6,117 bases of DNA, taken from contig DBRG01000012.1 of NCBI GenBank assembly GCA_002305545.1, forward strand, positions 5,175 to 11,291, given 5' to 3'. The translations under genes and the position numbers were made by a program. Shown here in pieces: positions 5,221 through 6,117 of this stretch. Source of the DNA: Bacteroidales bacterium UBA1374 (GTDB lineage Bacteria > Bacteroidota > Bacteroidia > Bacteroidales > UBA932). The first letter of the stretch is position 1. The number at the start of each line of letters is the position of its first letter. The notes beneath the pieces were generated by a model, which was not told the DNA's origin, did no database searches, and saw nothing but the letters and a program-made list of their open reading frames with translations.

Positions 5221-5242
5221 TCAGGATATTAGAAGCATAGGA

Positions 5243-6117
5243 ATGAAAAGAAAACCATTACAAAATTTTTTGTATCTCTCCATTGCTGCGGCAGTGGTCA
5301 CCATCCTGCTAAAATTTTATGCGTACCATATTACCCGGTCCATAGGATTCATGTCCGATGCCCTGGAGTCGCTGGTGAACCTGTTCGCTGCCGTCTTTGC
5401 ACTCATTATGCTGCATCTTTCACGGAAACCGGCCGATGAAGGTCATGCATTTGGCCATAGCAAGGCCGAATATTTTTCCAGTGCAGCTGAAGGATCACTC
5501 ATTCTTATAGCAGCATTCAGCATCATCCGCTCCGCCATTGCCCGTTTGATAGAACCGGTGCCACTGGAGAATATCAATACCGGGTTGTTGTTTTCCCTGC
5601 TGGCTTCTTTGGTTAACCTGGTTGTGGGCCTTGTTCTGATAAAAAACGGAAAGAAGCGCAAATCACTCATCCTTGAAGCCGATGGCAGGCACCTGATGAC
5701 CGATGTATGGACGTCGGCAGGGGTGATCGCCGGTATTGTAGTGGTAAAATTTACCGGGTGGATTGTAATTGATCCGATAATTGCCATCCTGGTGGCACTC
5801 AATATTATATACACCGGATACAAACTCATCAGCCGCTCTGCCAGCGGCCTGATGGATGCGGCCATACCCGATGAAGACATACAAAAAGTAACGGCCTATC
5901 TGGATTCTCTTAAAGAACAGGATATAGAATACCACTCCTTGCTGACCCGGTCAGCGGGACAACGCAAGTTTATATCCCTGCATCTGCTCGTACCGGGTGA
6001 CTGGAGCGTGCAGAAAGGACACGACTATGCTGACCGGATTGAACAAACCATCGGGAGTCTGTTCGACGAAGCCGTGACCGTATCTACCCATATTGAACCG
6101 GTGGAAGATCCGGCCTC
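5243..6117 (+). CDS. CDF-family cation efflux transporter, 3' end cut by the window
   Basis: 291 residues are visible and the frame is still open at the right edge; the last ones (THIEPVEDPA) lie at the usual end of the C-terminal domain, so little is missing. The protein has the cation diffusion facilitator layout: about six membrane helices in residues 9-190, then a cytoplasmic metal-sensing domain (about 195-291). Family marks are SDALESLVN in helix 2, GHAFGHSKAEYFSS in the helix 2-3 loop, and DGRHLMTDVWTS with HxxxD (His150, Asp154) in helix 5. CDF proteins exchange cytoplasmic divalent metal (Zn, Fe, Mn, Co or Cd) for protons. At the positions of the helix-2 Asp pair of FieF/YiiP this protein has Glu42 and Asn46, so the metal cannot be read from the motif. 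The ATG at 5243 is chosen because helix 1 begins a few residues later. An in-frame ATG at 5132 would add 37 residues that run through a perfect hairpin and have no CDF likeness. Confidence 0.93.
   Translation, partial: MKRKPLQNFLYLSIAAAVVTILLKFYAYHITRSIGFMSDALESLVNLFAAVFALIMLHLSRKPADEGHAFGHSKAEYFSSAAEGSLILIAAFSIIRSAIARLIEPVPLENINTGLLFSLLASLVNLVVGLVLIKNGKKRKSLILEADGRHLMTDVWTSAGVIAGIVVVKFTGWIVIDPIIAILVALNIIYTGYKLISRSASGLMDAAIPDEDIQKVTAYLDSLKEQDIEYHSLLTRSAGQRKFISLHLLVPGDWSVQKGHDYADRIEQTIGSLFDEAVTVSTHIEPVEDPA

Larger units (their letters stand above)
4039..5242. other. 1.2-kb stretch without a convincing gene
   Basis: This gap separates the divergent RAYT-like operon (-) and CDF gene (+). From 4039 to 4321 I see only the putative operon promoter and AT-rich DNA, with a 10-bp palindrome AAGACGTCTT near 4214. 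From 4322 to 4502 lies the 51-bp palindrome array, from 4636 to 4716 an approximate 40-bp tandem repeat, and from 4924 to 5178 a group of strong hairpins. Short frames occur (for example GTG at 4152 through the array, and ATG 4878 to TGA 4988), but none has a family signature. Confidence 0.7.

Noticed and set aside
5443..5935. Two minus-strand frames opposite the CDF gene
   Set aside because: They are antisense shadows of a clear CDF coding sequence and have no family features.

Overview
The window looks like Bacteroidetes (Bacteroidota) chromosome, probably an environmental member related to Bacteroidales/Marinilabiliales. The support is indirect. The start codons lack convincing Shine-Dalgarno sequences, intergenic DNA is AT-rich, the tRNA does not encode its CCA end, and a TAnnTTTG box (the Bacteroidetes -7 element) lies upstream of four genes. 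No taxonomic marker gene is present, so the phylum call is an inference.

Layout, left to right. (1) 1-387: the 3' part of an OsmC-family gene. (2) 428-511: tRNA-Leu(CAA), followed at once by a strong hairpin terminator. (3) 509-637: first copy of a ~130-bp palindrome-rich repeat, which abuts the 3' scrap of an IS3-type transposase (642-749). (4) 866-2338: a lipoprotein with two tandem solute-binding (SBP_bac_3) domains. (5) 2432-2562: second copy of the ~130-bp repeat, so that the lipoprotein gene and the IS scrap are bracketed by direct repeats. (6) 4038 down to 2660, minus strand: a two-gene unit of a divergent HUH/Y1 transposase-like protein (RAYT type) and a 125-aa protein of unknown function. 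(7) 4039-5242: a 1.2-kb stretch with no convincing gene. It holds a regular 51-bp array of four 28-bp palindromes, an approximate 40-bp tandem repeat and a cluster of strong hairpins. (8) 5243 to the right edge: a cation diffusion facilitator (CDF) metal exporter.

OsmC, tRNA-Leu and the CDF transporter are ordinary chromosomal genes. The most interesting part is the RAYT-like gene with palindromic repeats on both sides. RAYTs are single-copy domesticated transposases known to act on REP-type palindromes. Here the candidate substrate is either the 51-bp array 284 bp upstream of the gene or the ~130-bp three-hairpin repeat downstream of the operon. The array half-sites (TCCACA/TGTGGA) resemble the core of a DnaA box, and the RAYT-like protein appears to end in a DnaA-like helix-turn-helix region. 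That suggests, without proving, a recognition pair. The loop of the first hairpin in the ~130-bp repeat is inverted between its two copies, which may be a trace of single-strand or cruciform processing.
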